A stretch of 37,956 nucleotides of DNA. Source: Caulobacteraceae bacterium. GTDB lineage: Bacteria; Pseudomonadota; Alphaproteobacteria; Caulobacterales; Caulobacteraceae. The position numbers and the translations under genes are program-made. Location of the stretch: NCBI GenBank assembly GCA_028290905.1, contig JAQGIW010000001.1:1-37956 (forward strand), read 5' to 3'. Of this stretch, positions 6,612 through 15,578 are shown piece by piece; position 1 is the first letter of the stretch, and each line of letters opens with the position of its first letter. The notes beneath the pieces are model-generated. The model saw nothing but the letters and a program-made list of their open reading frames with translations, searched no databases and was not told the DNA's origin.

Positions 6612-8129
6612 TCACGCGTACTTGAAAACCTCGTCCTCCAGGTCGATGGCCGGGAAGTCGTCCTTCTCGCGCCAGTAGTCCTGGGTATGCCGCCATTCGG
6701 GCTTGTCGCCAGCCTGCGGGAGCAGGTGCTGGCCCCTCATGATGTAGCCGCCGTTGAAGTTCTCGGGATCGATCCAGGGGCCGAGCGGCATGTTGTGGTC
6801 CTGGCCCCGGAGAGCGACCTCGACGCGCTTGGCGCCCTTCTCGGCCATGTGATTGAGCATCCGGCACACGAAGTCGGCGATCAGCTCGCTGCGCAGCGTC
6901 CAGCTGTTGCGCAGGTAGCCGAACACCCAGGCCATGTTGGGGACGCCGGTAAACATCATGCCGCGGTAGGTGACCGTCTCGTGGAAGGCGAGCGGCTTGC
7001 CGTCGACGACGAAATCGATGTCGCCCAGCACGCTCAGGTTGAAGCCGGTGGCTGTGGCGACGATGTCGGCCTCAAGCACCTCGCCGGACTTCAAGAGGAT
7101 GCCCCCCGGAACGAAGCGGTCGATGTGGTCGGTGACCATGCTCACCTTGCCGGCGCGGATCGCCTCCAGCATGTCGCCATCCGGGAGGATGGCGATCCGC
7201 TGCCGCCAGGGGCGATAGGTCGGCGTGAAATGCTTCGCGCGCTGCTCGGGCCCGACGAAGGCCTCGACGCCGGCCAGGAGCTCCTGGCTGAGGACCTCCG
7301 GCTCCTCGAAGCTGCGCCGGGTGATAGTGTCCATGTCGACCACCACCTTGCGCCGGACGATCTCGTGCACCAGCAGCGGGTCAAGCCCCAGGGGCTTCAG
7401 CTGGTCGTACATCTCGTTGGCGTTGGGCTGGGGGATGTAATAGGTCGGCGAGCGCTGCAGCACCGTGACGTGGGCGGCGTCGTCGGCCATCGCCGGGGCC
7501 ATGGTCGCGGCGGTGGCGCCCGAGCCGATGATCACCACCCGCTTGCCCTTGTAGTCCAGGCTCTCGGGCCAGTTTTCGGGATGGGCGATCACGCCCTTGA
7601 AGCTGTCCATGCCCGGCCAGTCGGGGGTGTAGCCTTCCTCGTGCCGGAAATAGCCCTGGCACATGAAGAGGAAGCCCGCGGTGAACCGCGCCTCGCGGCC
7701 GTCGGCCTCGGCGGTGATCGTCCAGCGGTTGTCGGCGCTCGACCAGACCGCGGAGCGGACCTTGTGGCCATAGCGGATGTGCCGCGCGAGGTCGTTCTCC
7801 GCGATCACCTCGCCCAGATACCTGCGGATCTCCGGCGCGGACGCGATCGGCGGCCCCACCCACGGCTTGAAGCGATAGCCGAAGGTGTAGAGGTCGCTGT
7901 CGGAGCGGATGCCGGGAAAGCGGTGGCTCTGCCAGGTGCCGCCGAAGGCGGCCTGGGCCTCGAGGACGACATAGCTGCGATCCGGGCACTGGACTTTGAG
8001 ATGGTGGGCGCCGCCGATGCCGGAGATGCCGGCGCCGACGATCAGAACGTCGAAGTGCTCGGTATCGTCGCCGCCGGCGCGTGATGGGGCCGGGGCCGGC
8101 TGCAGGGTTTCTGTGGCCAGATCGTCCAT
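6612..8129 (-). CDS. Flavin-containing (Baeyer-Villiger-type) monooxygenase
   Basis: This 505-aa FAD- and NADPH-dependent monooxygenase probably inserts oxygen into a ketone or oxidises a heteroatom. The FAD-binding Rossmann motif GAGISG is at residues 32-37, with FGGTW at 62-66. The Baeyer-Villiger fingerprint FxGxxxHxxxWP is present as FKGVIAHPENWP (177-188). The NADPH Rossmann motif GSGATA is at 202-207, and an ATG-type motif VATATGF lies further on. There are no transmembrane segments. Start ATG 8129 gives a normal length for the short (about 500-aa) class. The gene is alone in its direction, convergent with the PRC-barrel pair. The substrate cannot be inferred; a second, different monooxygenase of this superfamily is at 18146-19978. 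Confidence 0.93.
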   Translation of the reverse strand: MDDLATETLQPAPAPSRAGGDDTEHFDVLIVGAGISGIGGAHHLKVQCPDRSYVVLEAQAAFGGTWQSHRFPGIRSDSDLYTFGYRFKPWVGPPIASAPEIRRYLGEVIAENDLARHIRYGHKVRSAVWSSADNRWTITAEADGREARFTAGFLFMCQGYFRHEEGYTPDWPGMDSFKGVIAHPENWPESLDYKGKRVVIIGSGATAATMAPAMADDAAHVTVLQRSPTYYIPQPNANEMYDQLKPLGLDPLLVHEIVRRKVVVDMDTITRRSFEEPEVLSQELLAGVEAFVGPEQRAKHFTPTYRPWRQRIAILPDGDMLEAIRAGKVSMVTDHIDRFVPGGILLKSGEVLEADIVATATGFNLSVLGDIDFVVDGKPLAFHETVTYRGMMFTGVPNMAWVFGYLRNSWTLRSELIADFVCRMLNHMAEKGAKRVEVALRGQDHNMPLGPWIDPENFNGGYIMRGQHLLPQAGDKPEWRHTQDYWREKDDFPAIDLEDEVFKYA

Positions 8130-8205
8130 TGTTTTTCCTCAAGGAAGCCGGGCTGTCGGGGGGAAAGGCGCAGTGCAACCCGTTTTTTCGCGGATGGCAA
8201 GACGC

Positions 8206-8340
8206 AACGCTCTTTCCCCCCTCTGGGAGGAATACGGCCGAAGGCCGGGAGGGGCTGACCGGGCCAGATCTCCGCGGCGGCGGCCCCCTCCACCCCATCG
8301 GGGTCCCCCTTCCCCAGAGGGGGAGGGGAAACGCGTCGCG
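8206..8340 (-). repeat. Dispersed GC-rich intergenic repeat, copy A
   Basis: Read on the minus strand it contains GGGGAAGGGGGACCCCGATG, then GGTGGAGGGGG, and later CTCCCGGCCTTCGGCCGTA followed by a G-rich tail. The same order of blocks occurs in copy B (8962-9100, opposite orientation) and half of it in copy C (18065-18144). It lies upstream of the DUF1993 gene. Confidence 0.7.
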
Positions 8341-8407
8341 AACGTGGCGCCGCCCGGGCGTCGGGCCTATCTGGGAGCCTCAACCGTCGCCTCAAGGAGC
8401 CACGCCC

Positions 8408-8932
8408 ATGTCCGTTTCCCTCTACGACATCTCGATCCCGACCTATCGTCGCGGGCTGCAGAACCTGGCCAGCTTTCTTGACAAGGCGGAGGCGCATGCG
8501 AAGGCCCAGGGCGCCGATCTTTCGACCTATGCCGAGGCTCGCCTGGCGCCGGACATGCACCCGTTCACGCGCCAGGTGCAGCTCGCGAGCGATGCGGCCA
8601 AGGGCGGCGCCGCGCGGCTGGCCGGAGTAGAGGCGCCGAAGATGGAGGACGTGGAGACGACCTTCCCGGAGCTGAAGGAACGGATCGCCAAGACCATCGC
8701 GTTCCTGGATACGATCTCGAAAGAGCAGGTCGATGCGCGCCATGGCGCCGTCATCGAACTCCCCCTGCCGGGGCGCACGATGACCTTCACCGCGCCGGAC
8801 TTCCTGATGCAGTTCTCCCTGGCGAACTTCCTCTTCCACGTGACCACCGCCTACGCCCTGCTTCGCGCCAAGGGCGTGCCGCTGGGAAAGATGGATTTTC
8901 TGGCCGGCGGCCAGATGCCAGCAGCCGCGTGA
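8408..8932 (+). CDS. DUF1993 family protein
   Basis: This 174-aa cytoplasmic protein matches the DUF1993 family as I recognise it, with the N-terminus SLYDISIPTYRRGLQNLASFLDKAE and the C-terminal FTAPDFLMQFSLANFLFHVTTAYALLRAKGVPLGKMDFL region. The family is predicted to be a DinB-like four-helix bundle, with His and Asp residues that might bind metal; here HPFTRQ and FHVTTAY supply histidines. Biochemical function is unknown. AAGGAG at 8394-8399 supports ATG 8408. The gene stands alone and is flanked on both sides by inverted copies of an intergenic repeat (8206-8340 and 8962-9100). Confidence 0.88.
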   Translation: MSVSLYDISIPTYRRGLQNLASFLDKAEAHAKAQGADLSTYAEARLAPDMHPFTRQVQLASDAAKGGAARLAGVEAPKMEDVETTFPELKERIAKTIAFLDTISKEQVDARHGAVIELPLPGRTMTFTAPDFLMQFSLANFLFHVTTAYALLRAKGVPLGKMDFLAGGQMPAAA

Positions 8933-8961
8933 CGCGACCAGGGCCAGGAATTCGGGTCAAC

Positions 8962-9100
8962 AAAGCGCTTCTCGTCCCCTTTTTGGGGAAGGGGGACCCC
9001 GAAGGGGTGGAGGGGGGCGCAGAGGCCGAAGCCTCGCCCGGCCGGCCCGGCCCCCGGCTTCGCCGGTACTTCTTCCAAGGGCGAAGAGAGTCCAAGCGCG
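8962..9100 (+). repeat. Dispersed GC-rich intergenic repeat, copy B
   Basis: This is copy B of the repeat at 8206-8340, in inverted orientation relative to it. The block GGGGAAGGGGGACCCCGAAG is followed by GGTGGAGGGGG, then CGGCTTCGCCGGTACTTC and CAAGGGCGAAGAGAG. The last two blocks align with the half-copy C at 18065-18144. Confidence 0.7.
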
Positions 9101-9445
9101 TGCGGTGGCTTTTCGGGGGGTCGGTCGCGGCGGGACCGCGCCCGCCGCGCGGCGGTCACAGGGGCCGTCGCCCGAAGACCGCCTGTCAGGTAGTTTCAAG
9201 AAAACTCAGCCGCGGGACAAGGACTTTGGCCAGGGCCCGCCGATAGCCTCCTCCTCAAGGGAACCACTCGAGACACGCACCCGCGCTTCCACCTCCCCGC
9301 TCGGGTTCGTCCGCGGCCGTTCAATCTCCGGCGGCCGCAGTTGCGGCCGACCCATCGTCTCCCCAGGGCCGGCCGCAACTTCCCGGGTTCGAGAAGGGGC
9401 GGACAAAGGCGAGGATCTGATGGGCGAAAGTTCGTCGGCCGCGAC
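9101..9445. other. Leader region of the RND operon, no gene recognised
   Basis: Beyond repeat B, this stretch up to the RND start holds short open frames with arginine/serine/glycine-rich composition that look like chance translations. I see no convincing promoter, operator or regulator gene. The segment CGGGTTCGAGAAGGGG near 9388 and other short palindromes are unremarkable. It presumably contains the efflux operon promoter. Confidence 0.4.
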
Positions 9446-12400
9446 ATGAACGCCATCGTCCTCATAGCGCTGAGGCGACCGTTCACGTTCGTGGTCCTCG
9501 CGATCCTGATCCTGCTGTTCGGCGCCATGGCGGCCCTGAAGACACCAACGGACATCTTCCCACCGATCAAGATCCCGGTCATCGCAGTGGTGTGGACATA
9601 CAACGGTCTTACGCCGAGCGACATGTCCGGGCGGGTCATCTATTATTACGAACGCGCCCTGACCACCACAGTAAGCGGCATCGAACACATCGAGAGCCAG
9701 TCCTACTACGGCAGCGGCGTCGTCAAGATCTACTTCCAGCCCGGCACCGACATCTCGGCAGCCCAGGCGCAGGTGACGGCGACGTCGCAAACCGTCCTCA
9801 AGCAGATGCCACTGGGGATCACGCCGCCCAACGTACTGGTGTTCGACGCCTCCAGCGTCGCGGTGCTCGACCTGCAGGTGGCCGCCGACAACATGACGCC
9901 GTCCGAGATCAACAACGTCGCCTCGAACATGATCCGGCCCGCCCTTGTATCGGTTCCGGGCGCGGCGATCCCAGCGCCCTACGGCGGCGCGACGTCGGAG
10001 GTCGAGGTCGACCTGGACCAGACCAAGTTGCTGGAACATGGGCTTTCCGCGACGGACGTCAGCCATGCCCTGGCAAGCCAGAATATCGTCCTGCCCGCCG
10101 GCGATGAGAAGATCGGCGCAATCGACTATTTCGTGCAGACCAACGCCACGCCAATCGAAATATCGGCGCTCAACAACATGCCCATCAAGCAGGTCGGAGG
10201 CGCGATCGTCTACCTGCGTGACGTAGCCTTCGCCCACCAAGGCGGCCCGCCCCAACAGAATATCGTCCTGGTCAAGGGTCACCAGTCGATCCTCCTCGAG
10301 GTCCTCAAGACCGGCAACGCCTCGACCCTGGCGGTCGTGAGCGGAATATTGGCCAAGCTGCCGGCCCTCACCAAGACCTTGCCGCCCGGGGTCACCATCA
10401 CACCCCTCAACAACGCCTCGACGTTCGTCACCGCGTCCATCGAAGACGTGGTGGAGGAAATGTTCATCGCCGCGACCCTCGCGGGGCTCACCGTTCTGAT
10501 CTTCGTCGGCAGCTGGCGCTCAACGCTCATCGTCGCGACATCGATCCCGCTCTCCATCCTGAGCTCCATCCTGGTCCTGTCCTGGCTCGGACAGACCATC
10601 AACATCATGACCTTGGGCGGCCTCGCGCTTGCCGTGGGCATCCTGGTCGATGATGCGACGGTCATGATCGAGAACATCAATACCCATCTGGAGGAGGCGG
10701 ACTCTTCGGGCCATCACAAAGATCTCCCGAACGCCATCATCGATGCCGCCAACCAGATCGTCGTTCCGACGTTTGTATCCACCACCTGCATATGCATCGT
10801 CTGGATCCCGTTGTTCCAGCTCGGCGGCGTTTCGGGCTACCTGTTCCTGCCTCTCGCCGAGGCCGTCATCTTCGCGATGATCGCCTCCTTCATCCTGTCG
10901 CGGACGCTGACCCCGACGATGGCGGCGTGGCTGCTGCGCGCCCAGGTCGAGGCGAGCCGAAACCCGGCGGAGGGCAAACGCCAGGGGATCTTCACGCGCT
11001 TCCAGGCTGGTTTCGAGAGGCGGTTCGAGCGATTTCGCGATGGCTACCAGGCCTTGTTGGAACGGCTCACGGCTCGCCGCAGGAATTTCGCCGGCGCCTA
11101 CCTGGCCGGTGCGCTGGTATCTCTGCTGTTGCTGCTCTTTGTCGGGCAGGATTTCTTTCCGAGCATCAAGTCCGGCGAGATCGACCTGCATCTGCGCGCC
11201 CCGATCGGAACGCGCATCGAGGACACGGCCAAGATCTCGATATTGGTGGACCAGCAGGCGCGCGCTCTTTTGCCCGGACACGTCACCAACACACTTCTGA
11301 ATTGCGGCTTGCCCTCGAGCGGCATCAACCAGGCTTATGGCGTCACGGGCACGGTCGGCAGTTCGGATTGCGACCTCACGATCTCGCTCGATGACGCGGC
11401 CTCGCCCGTGGCGAGATACCGCAAGATCCTTCGCGCGGGATTGGCCGAACGGTTTCCCGGCACCGAGTTCAGCTTCCTGCCGGGCGACATAACGGCCAAG
11501 ATCCTCAACTTCGGGCTGCCGGCGCCGCTCGACGTGCAGATCGGAGGCCGGAACCTCGACGCGAACTTCGCCTACGCCACGACCGTGGTCGCACGGCTGA
11601 AGCAAATTCCGGGAATGGCCGACGTCCGTATCCAGCAAATCATGGGCCAGCCCACATTGCTGCTGCAGTCGGCCCGCAGTCTGGCGTCGGGCGCCGGGCT
11701 TACGGAATCGGACATCGCCGACAATACATTGGCCGTCCTTTCAGGCAGCGGCCAGACAGCGCCGACCTACTGGCTCGATACGAAGAACGGCATCTCGCAT
11801 CTCGTAAACATCCAGATGCCGCAAAACCTGCTTACAAGCGTCAACGATCTGCAGAACATCACCGTCGACAAGGGGGATGGCAATCCCGGCGACACGCAGC
11901 CGCAACTTGTCGGCGGTCTCACACACATTCATCAGATCGGCACGCCGGGGGTCATCTCGCATTACGCGATCATGCCGGTGATCGACATCTACGCCAATGT
12001 GGAGGGTCGCGATCTCGGCTCGGTCAGCAACGCCGTCAAGAAGGTGATCGCCGAGATGCGAACCACCCTGCCGCGCGGTTCCAGCGCCGATCTCGCCGGC
12101 CAGTCCTCGACCATGCATTCGGCCTATACCCAGTTGCTGCTCGGCCTGGCGCTGTCGATCGTGCTCATCTACCTCGTGATCGTCGTAAACTTCCAGTCGT
12201 GGCTGGATCCATTCATCATCATCACCGCTCTGCCGGCGGCCCTCGCCGGTATCACCTGGAGCCTGTTTCTCACCCACACCACCCTGTCCGTACCGGCCCT
12301 GACCGGCGCCATCATGGCCATGGGGACCGCCACGGCCAACACCATCCTGGTCATCGCCTTCGCGCGCGACCAGCTCGCGGCGCATGGGGACCCTGTCAAG

Positions 12401-12631
12401 GCGGCCATCGAAGCCGGCACGGCGCGCATTCGACCCGTCCTGATGACGGCCCTGGCGATGATCGTCGGGATGATCCCCATGTCGCTCAGCAATACGACGA
12501 ACGCGCCACTCGGCCGCGCCGTGATCGGCGGGCTGCTGGTGGCGACCGTCACCACCCTGCTCTTCGTTCCCTGCGTCTTCGCCATTCTCCATGGCAAGCG
12601 CGGCGCCGATCAAGCGGCGAAGGCGGTATGA
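9446..12631 (+). CDS. RND efflux pump, inner-membrane permease
   Basis: This is the proton-driven pump subunit of a tripartite efflux system, 1061 aa, the normal RND size. The N-terminal helix (about 10-30) is followed by the first large periplasmic loop starting KTPTDIFPPIKIPVIAVVW. Helix 4 carries the proton-relay pair Asp402-Asp403 in GILVDDATVMIEN, as in HAE-type drug pumps and not the heavy-metal class. A second TM1-like segment begins near residue 545, and the C-terminal helices end with GLLVATVTTLLFVPCVFAIL. Start ATG 9446 (MNAIVLIALRRP) matches the conserved N-terminus; upstream in-frame codons are not credible. The stop overlaps the adaptor start (ATGA). Gene order is pump-adaptor-channel, unlike the common adaptor-first order. 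The substrate is unknown. Confidence 0.95.
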   Translation: MNAIVLIALRRPFTFVVLAILILLFGAMAALKTPTDIFPPIKIPVIAVVWTYNGLTPSDMSGRVIYYYERALTTTVSGIEHIESQSYYGSGVVKIYFQPGTDISAAQAQVTATSQTVLKQMPLGITPPNVLVFDASSVAVLDLQVAADNMTPSEINNVASNMIRPALVSVPGAAIPAPYGGATSEVEVDLDQTKLLEHGLSATDVSHALASQNIVLPAGDEKIGAIDYFVQTNATPIEISALNNMPIKQVGGAIVYLRDVAFAHQGGPPQQNIVLVKGHQSILLEVLKTGNASTLAVVSGILAKLPALTKTLPPGVTITPLNNASTFVTASIEDVVEEMFIAATLAGLTVLIFVGSWRSTLIVATSIPLSILSSILVLSWLGQTINIMTLGGLALAVGILVDDATVMIENINTHLEEADSSGHHKDLPNAIIDAANQIVVPTFVSTTCICIVWIPLFQLGGVSGYLFLPLAEAVIFAMIASFILSRTLTPTMAAWLLRAQVEASRNPAEGKRQGIFTRFQAGFERRFERFRDGYQALLERLTARRRNFAGAYLAGALVSLLLLLFVGQDFFPSIKSGEIDLHLRAPIGTRIEDTAKISILVDQQARALLPGHVTNTLLNCGLPSSGINQAYGVTGTVGSSDCDLTISLDDAASPVARYRKILRAGLAERFPGTEFSFLPGDITAKILNFGLPAPLDVQIGGRNLDANFAYATTVVARLKQIPGMADVRIQQIMGQPTLLLQSARSLASGAGLTESDIADNTLAVLSGSGQTAPTYWLDTKNGISHLVNIQMPQNLLTSVNDLQNITVDKGDGNPGDTQPQLVGGLTHIHQIGTPGVISHYAIMPVIDIYANVEGRDLGSVSNAVKKVIAEMRTTLPRGSSADLAGQSSTMHSAYTQLLLGLALSIVLIYLVIVVNFQSWLDPFIIITALPAALAGITWSLFLTHTTLSVPALTGAIMAMGTATANTILVIAFARDQLAAHGDPVKAAIEAGTARIRPVLMTALAMIVGMIPMSLSNTTNAPLGRAVIGGLLVATVTTLLFVPCVFAILHGKRGADQAAKAV

Positions 12632-13899
12632 CGATGGACGGCGACACCAAATCAGGAACCCGGCGGCGCGGGTGGCTCTACGGGTCGCTTGCCCTGGCGG
12701 CCGCGGTGGTCCTGGCGGGCTACGGGATCTGGTCGCGCAGCCATGCCGTCTCGACCCTGCAGACGGAAGCCGACGACGCCGCGATCCCGCGGGTGCAGGT
12801 TGGCGTCCCCAAGGCCGCGCCAGATCAACGGACGCTGGTCCTGCCGGGAAGCATCAGCGCCTGGTATGAGGCGCCGATATTCGCCCAGGTCAGCGGTTAC
12901 GTGTCGCACTGGTACAAGGACTACGGCGCCTCCGTGAAAACCGGCGACGTGCTCGCCACCGTCGAAGCGCCGACCGCCGATGCGGAGTTCCGGGCCGCGA
13001 AGGCCAGTCTCGCCACCGCCCAGGCCCGCTACCAACTGGCCGTGGTCACGGCGCAACGCTGGGCCGCCCTGTCCGGCACGCAAGCCGTTTCGCAGCAGGA
13101 CGTGGACGTCAAGAAAGCCGACGCCACCGCGCAGAAGACCGAGGTGACCGCCGCGCAGGAGAACGTCGCTCGCTACGCCGCAACGATCGCGTTCAAGAGG
13201 CTGGTCGCTCCGTTCGACGGCATCGTCATTGCCCGAAACACCGACATCGGGGACTATGTCAATGCGGCCGGTGGCGACGCGGGACTGCGCAGCAATGCGA
13301 CGCCGCTATTCAGCGTCGCCGACGTTCATAAATTGCGCGTATTCGTCTCCGTGCCGCAGGAATACGCGTCGTTCCTCACGCCTGAGCTTCGCGCCACGCT
13401 CACGTTGCCGCAAAATCCTGTAAGGATAATTCCGGCGCAATTCCTCACCACCGCCAAGGCCGTCAAGCCCGCATCGCGAACGGTCGTCACGGAGCTGACG
13501 CTGGACAACCCCACTCACGACCTGTGGCCGGGAACCTACGTCAACGTCCATTTCAGCTTTCCAGGCGATCCCGGCTTGCTGATCGTGCCCGAGCAGGCCC
13601 TTCTATTCCGCACCGAGGGACCGCAGGTCGCGCTCGTCGGCGCGAACGACCGCATTCACCTGCAGAACGTCGGCCTGGGACGGAACCTTGGAACCGACGT
13701 GGAAATCCTCTCGGGGTTGAAGGCAAGCGATAGATTCGTCGCCAATCCCTCGCTCGGCCTGCTCGAAGGTCAGCAGGTCGAGACGGTACAGCCGGTCAAG
13801 GGCTATCAACCGGGGAACAAGGGGCCGCCGCCGCGGCCGGGTCCGCACGCGGTGGCGGTCCCGGGAGGGTCCGGGCCGAATGACGGCTCGACACCGTGA
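12628..13899 (+). CDS. RND efflux periplasmic adaptor (membrane fusion protein)
   Basis: This 423-aa adaptor links the pump to the outer-membrane channel. An N-terminal membrane anchor lies at about 16-34. The barrel-sandwich/lipoyl half follows (PGSISAWYEAPIFAQVSGYVSHWYKDYGASVKTGDVLA in two parts). An alpha-helical hairpin rich in Ala and Gln spans about 110-180. The returning lipoyl half reads RLVAPFDGIVIARNTDIGDYV, and beta-barrel and membrane-proximal domains end near 390. The C-terminus is a Pro/Gly-rich tail. The start ATG overlaps the pump stop by four bases, and the stop overlaps the next start, so the three are translationally coupled. ATG 12634 is an alternative start two codons on. 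Confidence 0.94.
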   Translation: MTMDGDTKSGTRRRGWLYGSLALAAAVVLAGYGIWSRSHAVSTLQTEADDAAIPRVQVGVPKAAPDQRTLVLPGSISAWYEAPIFAQVSGYVSHWYKDYGASVKTGDVLATVEAPTADAEFRAAKASLATAQARYQLAVVTAQRWAALSGTQAVSQQDVDVKKADATAQKTEVTAAQENVARYAATIAFKRLVAPFDGIVIARNTDIGDYVNAAGGDAGLRSNATPLFSVADVHKLRVFVSVPQEYASFLTPELRATLTLPQNPVRIIPAQFLTTAKAVKPASRTVVTELTLDNPTHDLWPGTYVNVHFSFPGDPGLLIVPEQALLFRTEGPQVALVGANDRIHLQNVGLGRNLGTDVEILSGLKASDRFVANPSLGLLEGQQVETVQPVKGYQPGNKGPPPRPGPHAVAVPGGSGPNDGSTP

Positions 13900-15449
13900 T
13901 GGGGGCAAGGTCACGCATCGGGGGCCGTCCCGCTGCCTGCGCCGTATGCGCCCTCGTCGTCCTGAGCGGCTGCCAGCTGGCTCCGGCCTACCATCCCCCC
14001 CACTATGTCGTGCCGGAGCATTATCAGGGTTCAGGGCTCTTCGCGATCGCCCATCCAGGCGACGCCCTGCCACGCGGGCCCTGGTGGGAAGGGTTCGACG
14101 ACCCTTTGCTGAACAAGTTGGAGCGCCAGCTCGAATCCGAAAACCCCGACCTCGCCGCCTTGTCCGAGCAATATACCCAGGCTCGCGACCTGGCCGCCGT
14201 GGCAAGGTCCGGCCTCTTCCCGCAGGTCTCCGCCAACGCCGGCCTGTCCTACAACAAGCAATCGAAAAATCGGCTGTTTCGGAACCCGAACAGCACCGTC
14301 CCCCTGGTCGAGCCCGGGAACCAGATCGAGGCGGGCGCCACCTGGGAGCCGGATTTCTGGGGCCGCATCCGAAACGGCGTGCTGCAGCAGAAGCGCCTTG
14401 CCCAATCGAGCGCCGCGACAGTCGCCTCCGCGCGACTGAGCCTGGAGGGCGAGTTGGCCGATGACTACATCGCCCTGCGTGGGCTCGACGCGCAGGACGC
14501 GATCTACCGCGCGACGGTCGCGAACTACCAGAATTCGGTCCAGATCACGCAACTGCGCCTCCGAGGAAGGATCGGCTCAGGACTGGACGTCGCCCGGGCT
14601 CGAAGCCAACTGGCCGCGGCCCAGGCTTCCCAAAGCGCCGCCCTCGCTGCCCGTGCTGTCATGCAGCATGCGATCGCCGTACTGGTCGGGGCCAACGCAA
14701 GCGCGTTCGTCATCCCGGTGGACGAGCGGATGAAGTTCACCGTGCCGGTCGTACCGACAGGGTTGCCATCCCAGCTGCTCGAGCGGCGCCCCGACATCGC
14801 CGGCGCGGAGCGGCAGATGGCGTCGGCCAATGCCGGCATCGGCGTGGCTCGCGCGGCCTTCTACCCCGACATCACGATCAGCGCGATGGGCGGCTTCCAG
14901 GATACCGGGTTCGACCTGGCCAGCCTGCCCAACAGCCTGTGGTCGATCGGCGCCAGCGCGGTCCTGCCGATTTTCGAAGGCGGCCTGCGCCGGGCCGAGC
15001 TACAGCGAAGCTGGTCGCAGTACGCCCAGGCCCGCGACACCTATCGCGCGACCGTGCTGTCGGCCTTTCAGGAGGTGGAGGATGGCCTTGCGCAGACGTC
15101 GCTGCTGCAGATGCAAAGCCAATCCCAGCAGGAGGCGCTCGCAGAAGCAGCCAGGGCTCAGAGCCTCGCCTTGCAGCTGTACGTGGGCGGCCTCACGTCT
15201 TACGTCGACGTCGTCGTCGCGCAGGAGAATTCGCTGGTCGCCGGCATTGCCGCGACCCAAGCTCAGGTCGGCCGCTTGCAAGCCACCGTCAATCTCATTC
15301 GCGCATTGGGTGGCGGCTGGAACGTGGCGGACCTGCCCACGGAAAACGGCGTGCTCCCGTTCAACCCGGCGCCGTTCATGGGGAGCGGCCGCCAGCCGCG
15401 ACCAGATGGAACCGGCGTAGGCGCGAGCGAGGCGTCAACACCGCCGTGA
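13896..15449 (+). CDS. NodT-type outer-membrane efflux lipoprotein
   Basis: This is the TolC-like outer-membrane channel of the efflux system, 517 aa. A lipoprotein signal peptide ends in the lipobox LSGC (lipidated Cys26 counting from GTG 13896). Two OEP repeats follow: the first has LLNKLERQLESENPDLAALSEQY and WEPDFWGRIRNGV, the second LPSQLLERRPDIAGAERQMASANAGIGVARAAFYPDITISA, the hallmark of NodT-family factors. The GTG at 13896 overlaps the adaptor stop in the GTGA pattern; ATG 13899 is the next codon and equally possible. It is the last gene of the operon, followed by a strong hairpin at 15548-15571. Confidence 0.95.
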   Translation: MMGARSRIGGRPAACAVCALVVLSGCQLAPAYHPPHYVVPEHYQGSGLFAIAHPGDALPRGPWWEGFDDPLLNKLERQLESENPDLAALSEQYTQARDLAAVARSGLFPQVSANAGLSYNKQSKNRLFRNPNSTVPLVEPGNQIEAGATWEPDFWGRIRNGVLQQKRLAQSSAATVASARLSLEGELADDYIALRGLDAQDAIYRATVANYQNSVQITQLRLRGRIGSGLDVARARSQLAAAQASQSAALAARAVMQHAIAVLVGANASAFVIPVDERMKFTVPVVPTGLPSQLLERRPDIAGAERQMASANAGIGVARAAFYPDITISAMGGFQDTGFDLASLPNSLWSIGASAVLPIFEGGLRRAELQRSWSQYAQARDTYRATVLSAFQEVEDGLAQTSLLQMQSQSQQEALAEAARAQSLALQLYVGGLTSYVDVVVAQENSLVAGIAATQAQVGRLQATVNLIRALGGGWNVADLPTENGVLPFNPAPFMGSGRQPRPDGTGVGASEASTPP

Positions 15450-15547
15450 GGCAGGGTTCGATGGACCAGAGACAAGAAAAGGCGCCTCGGGGCAGATTCC
15501 CTGATCCCGAAGCGCATCAAGTTCCAGAAATTTGCTCGGTAGAAGCC

Positions 15548-15571
15548 AGGGCGCGCCTGACGGCGCGCCCT
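15548..15571. terminator. Bidirectional terminator hairpin
   Basis: A 10-bp perfect GC stem AGGGCGCGCC (15548-15557) / GGCGCGCCCT (15562-15571) with loop TGAC lies between the ends of the convergent efflux operon and the leftward low-complexity protein gene. U-tracts are absent, as is common at this GC content. Confidence 0.7.
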
Positions 15572-15578
15572 GAAGCGA

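Noticed and set aside
6585-8084. 499-codon frame antisense to the monooxygenase
   Set aside because: Shadow of a gene with complete FAD and NADPH motifs; the antisense product has no recognisable domain.
8130-8407. Possible CRISPR-like repeats in GC-rich gaps
   Set aside because: The repeated blocks are dispersed single copies in both orientations, not regularly spaced identical repeats with unique spacers.
9105-9449. 114-codon frame upstream of the RND pump
   Set aside because: Low-complexity, no domain, overlaps the pump start; treated as non-coding leader.
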